This document shows positions 24,618-32,571 of a DNA stretch of 64,000 nucleotides, piece by piece. The stretch covers positions 1 to 64,000 of the forward strand of contig JBFWVF010000001.1 in assembly GCA_050246875.1 (NCBI GenBank), in the 5' to 3' direction. A model generated the notes under the pieces. That model searched no databases. It was not told the origin of the DNA and saw nothing but the letters and a program-made list of their open reading frames with translations. The position numbers were made by a program, and so were the translations under genes. This DNA comes from SHWB01 sp050246875. GTDB lineage: Bacteria > Pseudomonadota > Alphaproteobacteria > UBA6615. How positions within the stretch are numbered: position 1 is the stretch's first letter; each line of letters starts with the position of its first letter.

Positions 24618-25696
24618 TCGTTCAAAACGCAATGGAACCGGCAAGTTTGCGCAACGCTCTCGTCGATATGGTCGCGACCGGAGCCACGGACATTCGCGTG
24701 GCCTCCGCATACGTCACGCTCGGCGGCGCACACATCCTGCTGTCCGCGGTCGCGGGCGCAGTCGGACCGGCGGCGTTCGCGGCCATGCCCAAAATCCTCG
24801 TAACATCCTTTGACTTCGGTATCACCGAGCCCCAAGCATTGCAGCACTGGCGCGCGCTAGCAAATTCCACGGTCCTAGTGTCGGGCGCACAGAAACTGGT
24901 GCAAGGTTCGCTCATGCCGCAGCGGGCTTTCCACCCCAAGCTCTATGTCTTTGGCAGCAATCCGCAAACGTGCAGCACGCTAGTCGGGTCCGCGAACCTG
25001 ACCAGCCGCGGCTTCAGCGTCAACACGGAGGCCGCCTGGGTGCAGCACGGTGTTCCACGCGCGACCGCCGATGTCGCGTTCGAGAAAGTGTTTTTTGGAA
25101 CGGCCGCTCTCACCGATGACTTGCTCGCGGCCTACGCCGCGCTTCGCCAGGTCCAGCCGCCACCACCCGAGATTGAGCAGGAGGCGCAGCCGGTAGCGGC
25201 GCCCGAGCCGGTGGCCGGTGCCGCGCTGCGCTTGTTCAGGCTCGCTATCGCGAACGGCGAAATCGATCCTGGCGACTTCTCATCGATGTGGGTTCAGGGC
25301 GAGAAGCTTCAAGGCGGATCAGGCAATCAGCTTGAATTACCTCGCGGAGGACACAGGTTTTTCGGGTTTGACTTCGATCAATATGACTACCCCAAGAACA
25401 TCACGATTGGAGAACCCGTGCTTCGCACCGGCAGCCAAACTTGGAACGACCGGCTATTAACCTGGCACGGTGATAACGGGATGGAACGGATGAACCTGCC
25501 GACGGCCGCCCAAGGCGGGTTCGATTATGCTAATACAGCGGTCATGTTCCGCCGCCTGACCGACGGCTCGTTTGAGCTGATCGTGACTCCCTGGGATTCC
25601 GACCTCGCACGTTCCTGGCGGCAAGCATCGGCGCAACGGCGGACGCTGTTTCAACTAGGCAAAATAGCGACCAATCGAATTGTCGGCCTGATCTAA
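24611..25696 (+). CDS. Phospholipase-D-superfamily nuclease
   Basis: 361 residues. The HKD-type motif is at about 106-124: FHPKLYVFGSN, then TLVGSANLTSRGFSVNTEA (H-x-K, then GSANLT). One motif per chain implies a dimeric active site, as in BfiI and Nuc. A variable C-terminal half (ANGEIDPGDFSSMWVQGE, FFGFDFDQYDYPKNI) may bind DNA or partner proteins. Restriction-system members of this family (BfiI, DrmC of DISARM) cleave or act on DNA. It overlaps the third methyltransferase by seven bases and ends the operon before a hairpin, making it the likely effector. Confidence 0.88.
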   Translation: MLIVQNAMEPASLRNALVDMVATGATDIRVASAYVTLGGAHILLSAVAGAVGPAAFAAMPKILVTSFDFGITEPQALQHWRALANSTVLVSGAQKLVQGSLMPQRAFHPKLYVFGSNPQTCSTLVGSANLTSRGFSVNTEAAWVQHGVPRATADVAFEKVFFGTAALTDDLLAAYAALRQVQPPPPEIEQEAQPVAAPEPVAGAALRLFRLAIANGEIDPGDFSSMWVQGEKLQGGSGNQLELPRGGHRFFGFDFDQYDYPKNITIGEPVLRTGSQTWNDRLLTWHGDNGMERMNLPTAAQGGFDYANTAVMFRRLTDGSFELIVTPWDSDLARSWRQASAQRRTLFQLGKIATNRIVGLI

Positions 25697-25703
25697 TCTC
25701 GGC

Positions 25704-25738
25704 ATCCCGGTGGCGCCGGTTGCTCAACCAACCGGGAT
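25704..25738 (+). terminator. Terminator-like structure after the nuclease gene
   Basis: Outer arms ATCCCGGT and ACCGGGAT enclose a second small hairpin GGTTG-CT-CAACC. AT-rich DNA with a TCTTTTAG run follows. It closes the modification operon and starts eight bases after its last stop. The remaining 225 bases to the tRNA hold no gene I can support. Confidence 0.6.
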
Positions 25739-25963
25739 ACCAAATATACTAATCTTTTAGTTTTGATAATATAGATAAATCAACGCCTTATGGCTCCGTA
25801 ATATTGTCGGCCCAGTCCAAAGCCCGGGAGAAAGACGGCGGAGAGAGACCGCTCAGAGCTGACTTTGTCGGCTGCGTAGTATGGAGGTTTGCGCCAGAAC
25901 CGCGCAGTTCCTTGGCGTTTCGGCCCATTGTTCGAACGCGGAGAACGTTCGATCGGGTAGAAA

Positions 25964-26056
25964 TGGCGGAGGGGATGGGATTCGAACCCACGATACGGCT
26001 TTACACCGTATAACGGTTTAGCAAACCGCCGCCTTCAGCCACTCGGCCACCCCTCC
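25964..26056 (-). tRNA. tRNA-Ser (anticodon GCU)
   Basis: Read on the minus strand: acceptor stem GGAGGGG pairs with CCCCTCC, followed by discriminator G and an encoded CCA. The D arm GGCCGAGTGGCTGAAGGC, anticodon loop TTGCTAA in a five-base stem, long variable arm TATACGG-TGTAAAG-CCGTAT, and T arm GTGGGTTCGAATCCCAT are all present. The long variable arm and GCT anticodon define tRNA-Ser reading AGC/AGU. The 3' end abuts the mobile island, which probably integrated there and rebuilt it. Confidence 0.96.
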
Positions 26057-26392
26057 TCCGGGGTCAACGTGGCTGACCTTCACGACGTATGCTGCGCGTC
26101 CGTATCTGGCCGAGGTGCCGTCTAGCGGCCGGCGGGCGGGGTGTCAACGCGCGTCGCGGATGCCCCGCAAGGGCAAGCGACAGGCCCACCGACCGCGACC
26201 GGTCCGCCGGCCCTATCGCTCCGCGCCACGACCGGCGCCGGCGCCGGGCGGCAGGTTCGTTTGCACTGCATGCAAACCCCGCGCGTCGCGCCGTCCTCAT
26301 TTCGCGCCCGTCATGCTAGATATTTCATCAACTGGATCATCGGCGGCCAACGCGGGCGCGACGGTGGCCCCAGCGAAGGACGGAGCAGCACA
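26057..26392. other. Gene-free interval upstream of tRNA-Ser
   Basis: 336 bases between the tRNA 5' end and the dioxygenase start. The tRNA promoter must lie at its left end and the dioxygenase promoter at its right end (an AT-richer patch, ATATTTCATCAACTGGATCA, around 26319-26340). Open frames here are arginine-rich by-products of GC bias; nothing else seen. Confidence 0.5.
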
Positions 26393-27451
26393 ATGGACGG
26401 GATCGTCGAATCGTCGGCCGGGCGGGCCATCCGTGGCGTCGAGCGACGCCAGTTGCCGGTCATGGACGTCGGGCCGGTCCTCGCCGGCGACCGCGAGGGC
26501 ACGCGCAAGCTCGCCGCCGAATGGCGCAAGGTCAGCGAGACGGTCGGCTTCCTCGCCATCGTCAACCATGGCATCCCGAAGGATCTCGTCGACCGCATGA
26601 CGGCGCAGGCCAAGGCCTTCCACGACCTGCCGCACGAGGTGAAGAACACCATCCCGCTGTCGACGGACCAGAAGGGCTTCCAGACCTCGCGCGTCTCGAC
26701 CGTCACGCACTCGGTCTATTCGCGCAACCGCAAGCTCGACAACAACGAGGCGCTGGTCCTCGCCACCGACTACCCGGACGACAACCCGCACGTGAAGGCC
26801 GGCAAGCGCTTCTACGGCCACAATCGCTGGCTGCCCGAGGACGTGCTGCCCGGCTTTCGCGCCACGGCCACCGAATACATGGAGACCATGACGGCGCTGG
26901 GCAAAGCCCTGCTGCCGCTGTGGGCCGTCGCCCTGGACCTGCCGGAGAACTTCTTCGCGCCCTACTTCAAGGACAACTACACCTACTTCCGCGTCTCTCG
27001 TTACCCCGCCAAAGCCGACATTGAGGTCGACGAGTTCGCCATCAGCTCGCACGCCGACACCGGCTTCATGACCTTCGTGCCGCCGGCCACCGAGGAAGGC
27101 ATCCAGATCATGTCGCCCGAAGGGACGTGGTTCTGGCCCGAATTCCCCGCCGACGGCATCATCCTCAACACCGGCATGTTCCTCGAGCGCTGGTCGAACA
27201 AGCGCTTCCGCGCGACGCCGCACCGCGTCATCCCGCCGGTGAAGAACGACCGCTATTCGCTTCCGCTGTTCGTCAATCCCAGCTTCGAGGCCGTCGGCGA
27301 ATGCCTTCCGACCTGCACCTCGGCCGACAATCCGCCGCGCTTCCCGACGCAGACCTACTGGGAGTTCTTCAACTGGTACATGGAGAACACGTTCACCCAC
27401 TACGGCAAGCTGAAGAAGACGGCGGGCGATGCCGTCGAGGTGCCGGCCTAG
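26393..27451 (+). CDS. 2-oxoglutarate/Fe(II) dioxygenase, isopenicillin N synthase family
   Basis: 352 residues. An N-terminal DIOX_N-like part (LPVMDVGPVLAGDREGTRKL, VGFLAIVNHGIPKDLVDRM) is followed by the jelly-roll core with iron ligands in SSHADTGFMTF (His220, Asp222) and ATPHRV (about 279), and the 2-oxoglutarate-binding RYSLPLF (about 287). The family oxidises small molecules, cyclises the penicillin precursor or makes ethylene; bacterial members of this length are usually uncharacterised. It stands alone with its own terminator and is the first chromosomal gene right of the tRNA. Confidence 0.9.
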   Translation: MDGIVESSAGRAIRGVERRQLPVMDVGPVLAGDREGTRKLAAEWRKVSETVGFLAIVNHGIPKDLVDRMTAQAKAFHDLPHEVKNTIPLSTDQKGFQTSRVSTVTHSVYSRNRKLDNNEALVLATDYPDDNPHVKAGKRFYGHNRWLPEDVLPGFRATATEYMETMTALGKALLPLWAVALDLPENFFAPYFKDNYTYFRVSRYPAKADIEVDEFAISSHADTGFMTFVPPATEEGIQIMSPEGTWFWPEFPADGIILNTGMFLERWSNKRFRATPHRVIPPVKNDRYSLPLFVNPSFEAVGECLPTCTSADNPPRFPTQTYWEFFNWYMENTFTHYGKLKKTAGDAVEVPA

Positions 27452-27475
27452 GCGGATAGCGCGACCGACAAGAAA

Positions 27476-27505
27476 ACGGCTGGCGATCGCAAGACCGCCA
27501 GCCGT
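27476..27505 (+). terminator. Rho-independent-like terminator of the dioxygenase gene
   Basis: Perfect ten-base arms ACGGCTGGCG and CGCCAGCCGT with a ten-base loop, 25 bases after the stop, followed by TCTCC. An A-run on the upstream side could serve the opposite strand. Confidence 0.7.
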
Positions 27506-27571
27506 TCTCCGCCGAACCCGAATGCGCGACGGCCGGGAAGCGAACCGTCGCGCCTCGCGGCGGTGCTCGCT

Positions 27572-27883
27572 CTACCGCTTCTCGGGTCCGCGCTGCTGCT
27601 GCCCCTGCTGCGGGTTGCGCGGGGCCTGGCCGGGCTGCGGCTGACCGCGCTGCGGCTGCTCCTGCTGCGGGTTGCGCGGCGTCTGGCCGGGTTGCGGCTG
27701 GCCGCGCTGCGGCTGCTCCTGCTGCGGGTTGCGCGGCGTCTGGCCGGGTTGCGGCTGGCCGCGCTGCGGCTGCTCCTGCTGCGGGTTGCGCGGCGTCTGG
27801 CCGGGTTGCGGCTGGCCGCGCTGCGGCTGGTCCTGCTGCTGATTGCCCGGCTGGTTGGCCTGGGAACGATTCTGCTGGTTCAC
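27572..27883 (-). CDS. Low-complexity Gln/Pro/Arg repeat protein
   Basis: 103 residues, almost entirely 19-residue repeats of the form NPQQEQPQRGQPQPGQTPR, after a start NQQNRSQANQPGNQQQDQ. Predicted fully disordered. GTG at 27883 chosen because GGAGG lies eight bases upstream; an ATG at 27937 is possible. The opposite strand is also open but would encode an implausible Leu/Arg polymer. Short disordered Q/N-rich proteins occur among alphaproteobacterial stress genes; a PRC-barrel gene follows in the same direction upstream. Real expression is moderately likely. Confidence 0.5.
   Translation of the reverse strand: MNQQNRSQANQPGNQQQDQPQRGQPQPGQTPRNPQQEQPQRGQPQPGQTPRNPQQEQPQRGQPQPGQTPRNPQQEQPQRGQPQPGQAPRNPQQGQQQRGPEKR
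27605..27832. repeat. 57-bp tandem repeat, four units (VNTR-like)
   Basis: Units start at 27605, 27662, 27719 and 27776 (each CTGCTGCGGGTTGCGCGG...). The inner two are nearly identical; the outer ones diverge. Copy number is likely to vary between strains. Confidence 0.85.
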
Positions 27884-28021
27884 GTCCTCATCCTCCAGAT
27901 GCCCGCCGATGCGTCCCGCTGCCGATGCGGCAGCCATGCCCGGCGGTAAACGGAAAACGTCGTACGGGATGCGCCGGTTCCTCGCGGCCGCGACGACTTT
28001 TCCACGGCCGCGACGCCGACC

Positions 28022-28372
28022 TCAGATCCAGTACGGCGGCAGGCCATAGTAGTCGTGAACCTTCTTGCCCCAGTCGGGGTCGTTCCAGTCGAGGCGATCG
28101 TTCGGCGCATAGCTCGGCGCCTTTTCGAGCTGCTTCTTGTCGAGGTTCACGACATAGCCGTCGAGCTTGGTGTCGTACTTCAGCTTACCCCACGGCAGCG
28201 GGTGGTAGCGGTCGCCGATGCCGAGGAAGCCGCCGAACGCCATGTCGGCATACGCCACGCGGCCACTGACCTTGTCGATCATCACCTTGCGGACCGCGCC
28301 GAGCTTCTCGCCCGCGGGGTTGTAGACGGACGTGCCCTCGACCTTGTCGGCGCTGATGAGGCTGGATGTCAT
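28022..28372 (-). CDS. PRC-barrel domain protein
   Basis: 116 residues. ISADKVEGTSVYNPAGEKLG, AVRKVMIDKVSGRVAYADMA and FLGIGDRYHPLPWGKLKYD are the PRC-barrel strands shared by photosynthetic reaction-centre H subunits and RimM; stand-alone copies in alphaproteobacteria are small soluble proteins linked to stress or envelope. The C-terminus (NDRLDWNDPDWGKKVHDYYG) is typical of this subgroup. GGAGG precedes the ATG. The 192 bases upstream hold no gene. Confidence 0.88.
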   Translation of the reverse strand: MTSSLISADKVEGTSVYNPAGEKLGAVRKVMIDKVSGRVAYADMAFGGFLGIGDRYHPLPWGKLKYDTKLDGYVVNLDKKQLEKAPSYAPNDRLDWNDPDWGKKVHDYYGLPPYWI

Positions 28373-28564
28373 TGCAATGCTCCTCCGGGTTGCCAAGGGG
28401 CACCGGCCGTGCCGTGACGGTCGCGTGTTCGAGCGGTCGGCCTGCCGGTTGCCGTACCGGCCGCCGGCGGCTGGCGCCGCCCGGTCCGGCCGGGGTTGTC
28501 ACGACAACGAGCGCCGATGCCGCCGGGTTCCGGCGGCGACAGGCGGCAGGCCGGGGCGGGACGG

Positions 28565-29695
28565 TCAGGGGGTGGCGGTCACCGGCTGGCCGCCGTGCCA
28601 GCGGAACCAGCCGAAGGTCTCGAAGCCGGTGACGTCGCCATCGGCATCGAAGCCGATGTTGCCGAGCACGGTCTCGAACGTGCCGCCGTGCAGGGCGGCG
28701 GCGACGGCCTTCGCCTCGGTCGTTCCGGCGCGCGTGACGGCCTGCGCCCACGCCTCGACCGCGGCGTAGCCATAGAGCGCGTAGCCCGACGGCTCGAAGC
28801 CGCCGGCGCGCAGCCGCGCCGTGACCGTTGCCGCCGACGCCATGGTGCGCGGATCGGCGCCGAAGGTGAACAGCAGTCCCTCGGCGTGCGGTCCGGCGAC
28901 GGCGAGGAAGCCGTCGGCCCCCAGCGCGTCGCCACCGAGAAAGACCTGCGCCCCGCCCCGCTCGCGGGCCGCCAGCACGACGCGGCCGGCCGGTTCCTCG
29001 TAGCTGCCGAGATAGACCACGTCGATGCGGCGGGCGTTGAGGGCATTGGCGAGTGCGGCCGGGCTGCTGCCGCCGGCATACTGGCGGATCAGCGCCGGCT
29101 CCACGCCGCCGGCGCGCAGGGCATCGACGACGAGGCGGGCCAAGCCGGCGCCATAGGTCGACTCATCGTCGATCACAGCGATACGTCGGTCTCGCCATTG
29201 CTTGAGCATGAGGTCGGCGGCCACCGCGGCCTGGCGGTCGTCGCGGCCGCAGACGCGGAACACCGTGCCGATGCCCAGCGCGGTGAGTTCGGGGCTGGTC
29301 GAGGACGGCGTGAGCTGGACGATGCCGGCTGCCGCGTAGACGGGCGCCGCGGCGATCGACGCACCTGAGCACGAATGACCGATCATCACGGCCACCCCGT
29401 CGGCCACGGCGCGCCGCGCCACCTCGGCGCCGCGCGCGTCGTCGCAGCCATCGTCGTAGACCCGCAGCTCGACGTTCTGACCCAGCAGTCCGCCGGCCCG
29501 CGCGAGGTCGGCCACGGCCTTCTCCGCGCCGGTCAGTTCCAGCGCGCCCACCCCCATGATGCCCTGCTTGGGACCGGCGATGCCGATCAGGATGTCCGCG
29601 TGCGCGACACCGGTCGCGGCGAGGGACAGCGCCACAGCCAATACCGCACGGAGACCGGCCGGTCGCCAGTGCCACACGCCTCGCCGCCCAGCCAT
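28565..29695 (-). CDS. Periplasmic leucine/branched-chain-type binding protein
   Basis: 376 residues: Tat/Sec-like signal (WRPAGLRAVLAVALSLAATG, VAHA), then a type I periplasmic-binding fold (ADILIGIAGPKQGIMGVGAL, GVAVMIGHSCSGASIAAAPV, IDDESTYGAGLARLVVDALR, IDVVYLGSYEEPAGRVVLAA). Such proteins deliver amino acids, amides or aromatic acids to ABC permeases. No permease or ATPase genes of the branched-chain type adjoin it, so it is an orphan receptor here. Start placed at the ATG opening the signal peptide. Confidence 0.88.
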   Translation of the reverse strand: MAGRRGVWHWRPAGLRAVLAVALSLAATGVAHADILIGIAGPKQGIMGVGALELTGAEKAVADLARAGGLLGQNVELRVYDDGCDDARGAEVARRAVADGVAVMIGHSCSGASIAAAPVYAAAGIVQLTPSSTSPELTALGIGTVFRVCGRDDRQAAVAADLMLKQWRDRRIAVIDDESTYGAGLARLVVDALRAGGVEPALIRQYAGGSSPAALANALNARRIDVVYLGSYEEPAGRVVLAARERGGAQVFLGGDALGADGFLAVAGPHAEGLLFTFGADPRTMASAATVTARLRAGGFEPSGYALYGYAAVEAWAQAVTRAGTTEAKAVAAALHGGTFETVLGNIGFDADGDVTGFETFGWFRWHGGQPVTATP

Positions 29696-29772
29696 CCCCG
29701 TCCGCGCTCCGAAACCTGCGGCCCTCCCGGCCGTCGCCGAGACTAGCACGGCGCGCCGTGCTCCACGCAGCG

Positions 29773-30471
29773 TCATGGCGCCGGGGGCACATAGGTGGCG
29801 ACGGCGCCCAGCGCCGCGCGGTCGAGGGCATAGGCGAGCGTGTAGCTTGTCCACACGGGCGGCCGCGCCATCCCCGCCGCTGCCAGGACCGCCGCGATCT
29901 CACCTTCGGCGGCCGCCAGCGCGGCCCGGTCGAAGCCCTCGACGAACAGCGCCGCGGCCGCCGCGATCGCCGGCCGGGCGGGGCCGGCGGCGAACGGCAC
30001 CGCGGCGACGGACGGATCGACGACGGCGAGGTGAACGGCCGTCACAGCCGGCAGGCCGAGCAACGCCGCCAGCCCCTCCATGCCGCCCGCCTCCGGCGGC
30101 AGGTCGCCGGAGGCCAACGTGGCCGCCAGCAGGGCGCCGCCGATGCCGCCGCCGCGCGTCGACGCCACCCGGCAGCCGAGGCGCAGGAAGTCGCGGAACG
30201 AGCCGCGCATGCCGCGCGACCAGGCCGTCGGATTGTCGAGCAGCCGCAGATAGGGCTGGCTCATCAGCACGGCGGGCGTCTCGACCTCGTAGAGCGTCAG
30301 CCATGCCGGCAGCGGCCCGGCGCCATCGACGTAGCGCCGCGCCACAAGGAAGCCGGGCACGGCAAGGCGCTCGGGCAGGTGCTCGCGGGTGTGCCAAAGG
30401 TCGTATTCGGCCCGGCGGGCCGGGTCGAAGCCGTTCCACAAGGCCAGCAGGCCGCTACCCGCGAACGCCAT
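29773..30471 (-). CDS. EthD/DUF4286-like ferredoxin-fold protein
   Basis: 232 residues. The N-terminal region (LLALWNGFDPARRAEYDLWH, TREHLPERLAVPGFLVARRY) carries the WHxxEHLPER motif of dimeric alpha-beta-barrel (EthD/DUF4286-like) proteins; the C-terminal half contains a second weaker repeat (VWTSYTLAYALDRAALGA). Members are often small-molecule binding or degradation accessories. It lies upstream of the periplasmic binding protein in the same direction with 77 bases between and may be co-transcribed. ATG at 30471 is where conserved sequence begins. Confidence 0.65.
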   Translation of the reverse strand: MAFAGSGLLALWNGFDPARRAEYDLWHTREHLPERLAVPGFLVARRYVDGAGPLPAWLTLYEVETPAVLMSQPYLRLLDNPTAWSRGMRGSFRDFLRLGCRVASTRGGGIGGALLAATLASGDLPPEAGGMEGLAALLGLPAVTAVHLAVVDPSVAAVPFAAGPARPAIAAAAALFVEGFDRAALAAAEGEIAAVLAAAGMARPPVWTSYTLAYALDRAALGAVATYVPPAP

Positions 30472-30620
30472 GACGCCGTCCCCCCGCGGGCCGTGGCGGC
30501 CCGGCCCAAACCGCTTCTCCCGGTCGCGGTATCGCCATACTCTTCGCCGCACGGGGCGCGGGCGCGCAAGGGCGGACTCGCGGCAATCGGCAAGACCCTG
30601 ACCGCATACGGAGGATCGAC

Positions 30621-31673
30621 ATGACCTGGACACCCCGCCTGACGCGATGGACCGCGGCGCTCGCCGGGCTCGGCCTGCTGGCCGCCGCGAGCGCTTCGCC
30701 CGGCCACGCCGCCGACATGGTGAAACCCCTCGACCCGCCGCAGAAGGTCAAGGTCGCCTACGTCCCGATCATGAAGTTCGCGACGATGTACGTCGCCGCC
30801 CAGCGTGGGCTGTTCAAGAAATACGGGCTCGATGTCGAGCTGGAACGCGTGAAGTCCGGCACCGAGGCCATCGCCTTCCTGACCCAGGGCACGGTCGACG
30901 TCGGCGGCATCGCCATCGTCACCTCGCTGTGGAACGCCTGGAACCGCGGGCTCGACCTCAAGATCATCGCACCCGGCGCGCTGGAACCGATGACCAACAG
31001 CCCGACCAAGGTGATGGTGCGGAAGGCGCTGGTCGACCAGGGCAAGGTCAAGACCATGGCCGACCTCAAAGGCATGAAGGTCGCTGTCGCCGGCGGCCCC
31101 GGCAGCGGCGGCGAGTACCTCATCGCCAAGGGTCTGGAACGCGGCAAGCTGACCATCCGCGACGTCGAGCTGATCAACCTCGGCAACCCCGACATGCCGC
31201 GCGCCTTCGAGGCCGGCTCGGTGGACGCCGCGCTGACCGGCTCGCCGTTCTCCGACCAGATCGCCGCCGCCGGCCACGGCGTGCCGCTGGCCGAGGATCT
31301 GACGCCCGGGCTGATGACCGTCGCCTTCGTCGGCTCGGCCAAGCTGATCGAGGAACGCCCGCAGGTCGCCGAGCGCTTCGTGCTGGCCCTCACCGAGGCC
31401 GCCCGCATGATGCAGGGCGCCGACTACCTCGCCGCGGCGAACATCGAGGCCTACCTGACCTTTACCGCCTCGACCGAGGAGGCCATCCGCAAGGGTACGC
31501 CGGTGATCTACGACCCGGCGCAGACGATCCCCGTCGACGGCATCGGCGACCAGGAGCGCGTGCACCGCGAGAACGGCCGCACCGACTACACGACGCCGAT
31601 CGACCTCAAGAAGGTCGTCGCCGGGCAGTTCGTCGCCAAGGCGAACGAAGTCCTCGGCCCGCCGAAGAAGTGA
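30621..31673 (+). CDS. NMT1/SsuA-type ABC transporter substrate-binding protein
   Basis: 350 residues with signal peptide (RWTAALAGLGLLAAASASPG, HAA). Core features are VKVAYVPIMKFATMYVAAQR, GLFKKYGLDVELERVKSGTE and VDVGGIAIVTSLWNAWNRG, as in nitrate, sulfonate, taurine and pyrimidine-precursor receptors. It binds substrate in the periplasm for the ATPase and permease encoded next (31753-33614). The three are in one direction with short gaps. Substrate cannot be read from the sequence. Confidence 0.93.
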   Translation: MTWTPRLTRWTAALAGLGLLAAASASPGHAADMVKPLDPPQKVKVAYVPIMKFATMYVAAQRGLFKKYGLDVELERVKSGTEAIAFLTQGTVDVGGIAIVTSLWNAWNRGLDLKIIAPGALEPMTNSPTKVMVRKALVDQGKVKTMADLKGMKVAVAGGPGSGGEYLIAKGLERGKLTIRDVELINLGNPDMPRAFEAGSVDAALTGSPFSDQIAAAGHGVPLAEDLTPGLMTVAFVGSAKLIEERPQVAERFVLALTEAARMMQGADYLAAANIEAYLTFTASTEEAIRKGTPVIYDPAQTIPVDGIGDQERVHRENGRTDYTTPIDLKKVVAGQFVAKANEVLGPPKK

Positions 31674-31752
31674 TGCGGTGCGAGGGCCGAGCAGCCCCCT
31701 GCCCGACCCTCCCCGCCATCCGCTCCGCACCGGCGCAGCACAGGCCAGAGCC

Positions 31753-32571
31753 ATGACCGCGACCAGCGCCGAAGCGCGGGCCGGCGGCGCGCCGGCACGC
31801 ATCGTTTCGCGCAACGTGTTCAAGGTCTATCCGTCCCTGCGCGGGCCGGTGACGGCGCTCGACGACTTCTCGCTCGATGTCGCCGACGGCGAATTCGTCT
31901 GCGTCGTCGGGCCGTCCGGCTGCGGCAAGTCGACCTACCTGCGCATCCTCGCCGGCCTCGACCGCCACACCTCCGGCACCGTCGAGATCCGGCCGGGCAA
32001 CGTGCCGGGCAAGCCGCTCAACAGCGTCGTCTTCCAGGAGTACGCGGTCTTTCCGTGGAAGACGGTGCTGGAAAACGTCGCCTTCGGCCTGCAGATGCGC
32101 AAGGTGGCAAAGGCCGAGCGCGAGGCCGTCGCGCTGGACTGGCTCGAGCGCGTCGGCCTCGGCAAGTTCGCCAGCTACTATCCGCACCAGATTTCGGGCG
32201 GCATGAAGCAGCGCGTCAGCATCGTCCGCGCGCTCGCCAACGATCCCGAAGTACTGCTGATGGACGAACCGCTGGGCGCGCTCGATGCCCAGACCCGCCT
32301 CGTCCTGCAGGACGAGCTGCTGCGCATCTGGGAGGCGACGCGCAAGACCGTCGTCTACATCACCCACAGCCTCGACGAGGCGGTGCTGCTGGGCGACCGC
32401 GTGGTGCTGATGACGGCGCACCCCGGCCGCCTGCTCGCCACCTTCGAGGTCGACATTCCCCGCCCACGCACCGTCGAGACCATGAACACGCCGCGCTTCG
32501 CCGAACTGCGCGGCGCGATCTGGGAACAGCTCGGCCGCGAGGTGACGCGCGCCATGGAACAGCAGGCATGA
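31753..32571 (+). CDS. ABC transporter ATPase, nitrate/sulfonate/taurine class
   Basis: 272 residues with Walker A GPSGCGKST (about 54-62), Q-loop VVFQEYAVFPW, signature SGGMKQR (about 147), Walker B LLMDEPLGALD (about 169) and H-loop THSLDEA. The EYAVFPWKTVLENV wording is characteristic of SsuB/TauB-like subunits. The start at ATG 31753 is chosen because sequence upstream is proline-rich and unlike the family. Stop overlaps the permease start (ATGA). Confidence 0.95.
   Translation: MTATSAEARAGGAPARIVSRNVFKVYPSLRGPVTALDDFSLDVADGEFVCVVGPSGCGKSTYLRILAGLDRHTSGTVEIRPGNVPGKPLNSVVFQEYAVFPWKTVLENVAFGLQMRKVAKAEREAVALDWLERVGLGKFASYYPHQISGGMKQRVSIVRALANDPEVLLMDEPLGALDAQTRLVLQDELLRIWEATRKTVVYITHSLDEAVLLGDRVVLMTAHPGRLLATFEVDIPRPRTVETMNTPRFAELRGAIWEQLGREVTRAMEQQA

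Larger units (their letters stand above)
1..25963. mobile_element. Prophage or phage-derived island, right end at tRNA-Ser; left end outside window
   Basis: Terminase, replication, sigma, recombinase and DNA-modification genes fill this interval, and ordinary metabolic genes begin right after the tRNA-Ser gene at 25964-26056. The tRNA lies on the minus strand with its 3' end facing the island, the usual geometry for integration into a tRNA 3' end. No head, tail or lysis genes are visible; with the large terminase cut off at position 1 they would be expected further left. I found no second copy of the tRNA 3' end inside the window. The right boundary is inferred and the left boundary unknown. 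Codon use drops in GC within 17117-25696, so the island may be composite. Confidence 0.75.

Noticed and set aside
17368..25696. Classical type I restriction system, DISARM or BREX
   Set aside because: No HsdR helicase or HsdS, no DrmA or DrmB, no PglZ or BrxC-like ATPase is encoded; only methylases, a PLD nuclease and a repressor.
25804..26013. Open frame running into the tRNA region
   Set aside because: It ends inside the tRNA gene on the opposite strand and has no start signal or recognisable protein character.
26115..26600. Arginine/serine/proline-rich frame upstream of and into the dioxygenase gene
   Set aside because: Composition is that of a shifted frame of GC-rich DNA; the dioxygenase frame has full family motifs.
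27605..27832. CRISPR-like repetition
   Set aside because: Units are contiguous with no unique spacers, so this is a tandem coding repeat.
27563..27949. Plus-strand Leu/Arg-rich frame across the 57-bp repeat
   Set aside because: A polymer of LLLRVARRLAGLRLAAL units is an implausible protein; the minus strand has a good start signal and typical disordered composition.
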